Below, in pieces: positions 5,143 through 5,583 of a stretch of 5,583 nucleotides of DNA. The position numbers and the translations under genes are program-made. This stretch comes from Propionibacteriaceae bacterium (GTDB lineage: Bacteria; Actinomycetota; Actinomycetes; Propionibacteriales; Propionibacteriaceae), in the NCBI GenBank assembly GCA_003153855.1, contig PMBM01000082.1:11598-17180 (forward strand). The letters run 5' to 3'. The notes under the pieces were generated by a model. The model was not told where the DNA came from. It saw only the letters and a list, made by a program, of their open reading frames with translations, and did not search any database. The stretch's first letter is position 1. Each line of letters starts with the position of its first letter.

Positions 5143-5583
5143 TCAGCGCTTCTTGTTGCGGCGGCCGGCGGACCCGGGCCGGGACGTACGGGGCGACGGG
5201 GTGCGCGCGGTGGTCGGAGCCACGGCGGACACAAAAGGCTCGTCGTCGTCGGACTCCACAGGCTCCGCCACGCTCAGCGGAGCGGCCTTGCCCTTCGGCG
5301 CCTTCTTCTGGCTCTTAGGCGTCGTGTCGGTGAGTCCCTGGGCGCCGATGTGCAGCTGCTTGCGCGCGGCTGCGGCCTCGGCCTCCAGCTCCGCGTCGTG
5401 GTAGCGCTTGACCGCTGCCAGGAGGTCCACCGGTTCGCCGTTGTCGTCGAGCACGGGAGCAGGCTGCTGCACGGCCTCGACGTGGAGGTTGAACAGGTAG
5501 CCGACGACCTCCTCCATGAAGGAGTCCATCATCGCCTGGAACATCACGCCGCCCTCGCGCTGGTACTCGACCAGCGGGTCGCG
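5143..5583 (-). CDS. secA: SecA preprotein translocase ATPase, C-terminal 146 residues (5' part outside the window)
   Basis: The frame is open to the right edge and begins [20 protein letters not shown], followed by [16 protein letters not shown], the hallmark end of the SecA helical wing/scaffold region. SecA is the ATPase motor that pushes preproteins through SecYEG at the inner face of the membrane. After the conserved part comes a segment [20 protein letters not shown] and an extended Pro/Ser/Thr/Lys-rich linker ending in RRNKKR. The C-terminal zinc-binding motif (CxCxSGxxxxxCH) of many SecA proteins is absent; the sequence has no Cys here. The basic tail might still contact membrane lipids or ribosomes, as inferred from other SecA tails. 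SecA1-type housekeeping SecA is most likely, given the neighbouring Rv3235-family gene, though SecA2 cannot be excluded on this fragment alone. The gene converges on that neighbour with 3 bp between stops. Confidence 0.93.
   Translation of the reverse strand, partial: RDPLVEYQREGGVMFQAMMDSFMEEVVGYLFNLHVEAVQQPAPVLDDNGEPVDLLAAVKRYHDAELEAEAAAARKQLHIGAQGLTDTTPKSQKKAPKGKAAPLSVAEPVESDDDEPFVSAVAPTTARTPSPRTSRPGSAGRRNKKR

Overview
This window looks like chromosomal DNA of a high-GC actinobacterium. The evidence is strong G/C preference at third codon positions, a bacterial Ku protein, a WS/DGAT-type lipid acyltransferase, a DUF6912-type protein and an Rv3235-like protein next to the 3' end of secA. 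A member of the Nocardioidaceae or a related family is plausible, but the genus cannot be fixed from the sequence alone. No RNA genes, insertion sequences, CRISPR arrays or phage genes are visible. Coding density is very high, and the longest non-coding gap is 111 bp.

Layout. (1) A minus-strand gene string runs from about 2800 down to the left edge: a WS/DGAT-like acyltransferase (2800-1469), a DUF6912-like protein (1472-1008, overlapping by ATGA), a Ku end-binding protein (967-143), and the first 22 codons of a probable LacI-family regulator (68-1). An imperfect palindrome with an AACGTT core lies in front of the regulator, so the regulator probably controls its own promoter. (2) Going the other way from a 111-bp divergent gap are a small lipoprotein with a cupredoxin-like fold (2912-3259) and, overlapping it by 11 bp, a polytopic membrane protein of the type often labelled 'fenitrothion hydrolase' (3249-4574). 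These two look like a translationally coupled pair, possibly for a metal or redox task at the cell surface. (3) An Rv3235-family gene (4645-5139) runs plus-ward and meets the C-terminal end of secA (minus, 5583-5143) tail to tail with only 3 bp between the stop codons.

Points most worth a second look: the acyltransferase has Pro instead of the second His of its HHxxxDG motif, so it may not be an ordinary acyltransferase; the lipoprotein/membrane-protein pair has no well-established native role; the palindrome before the LacI-like gene is a specific, testable operator; and the hexamer CGTACG is strongly over-represented in all reading frames. There is no convincing sign of a wholly new defence or mobile system here.
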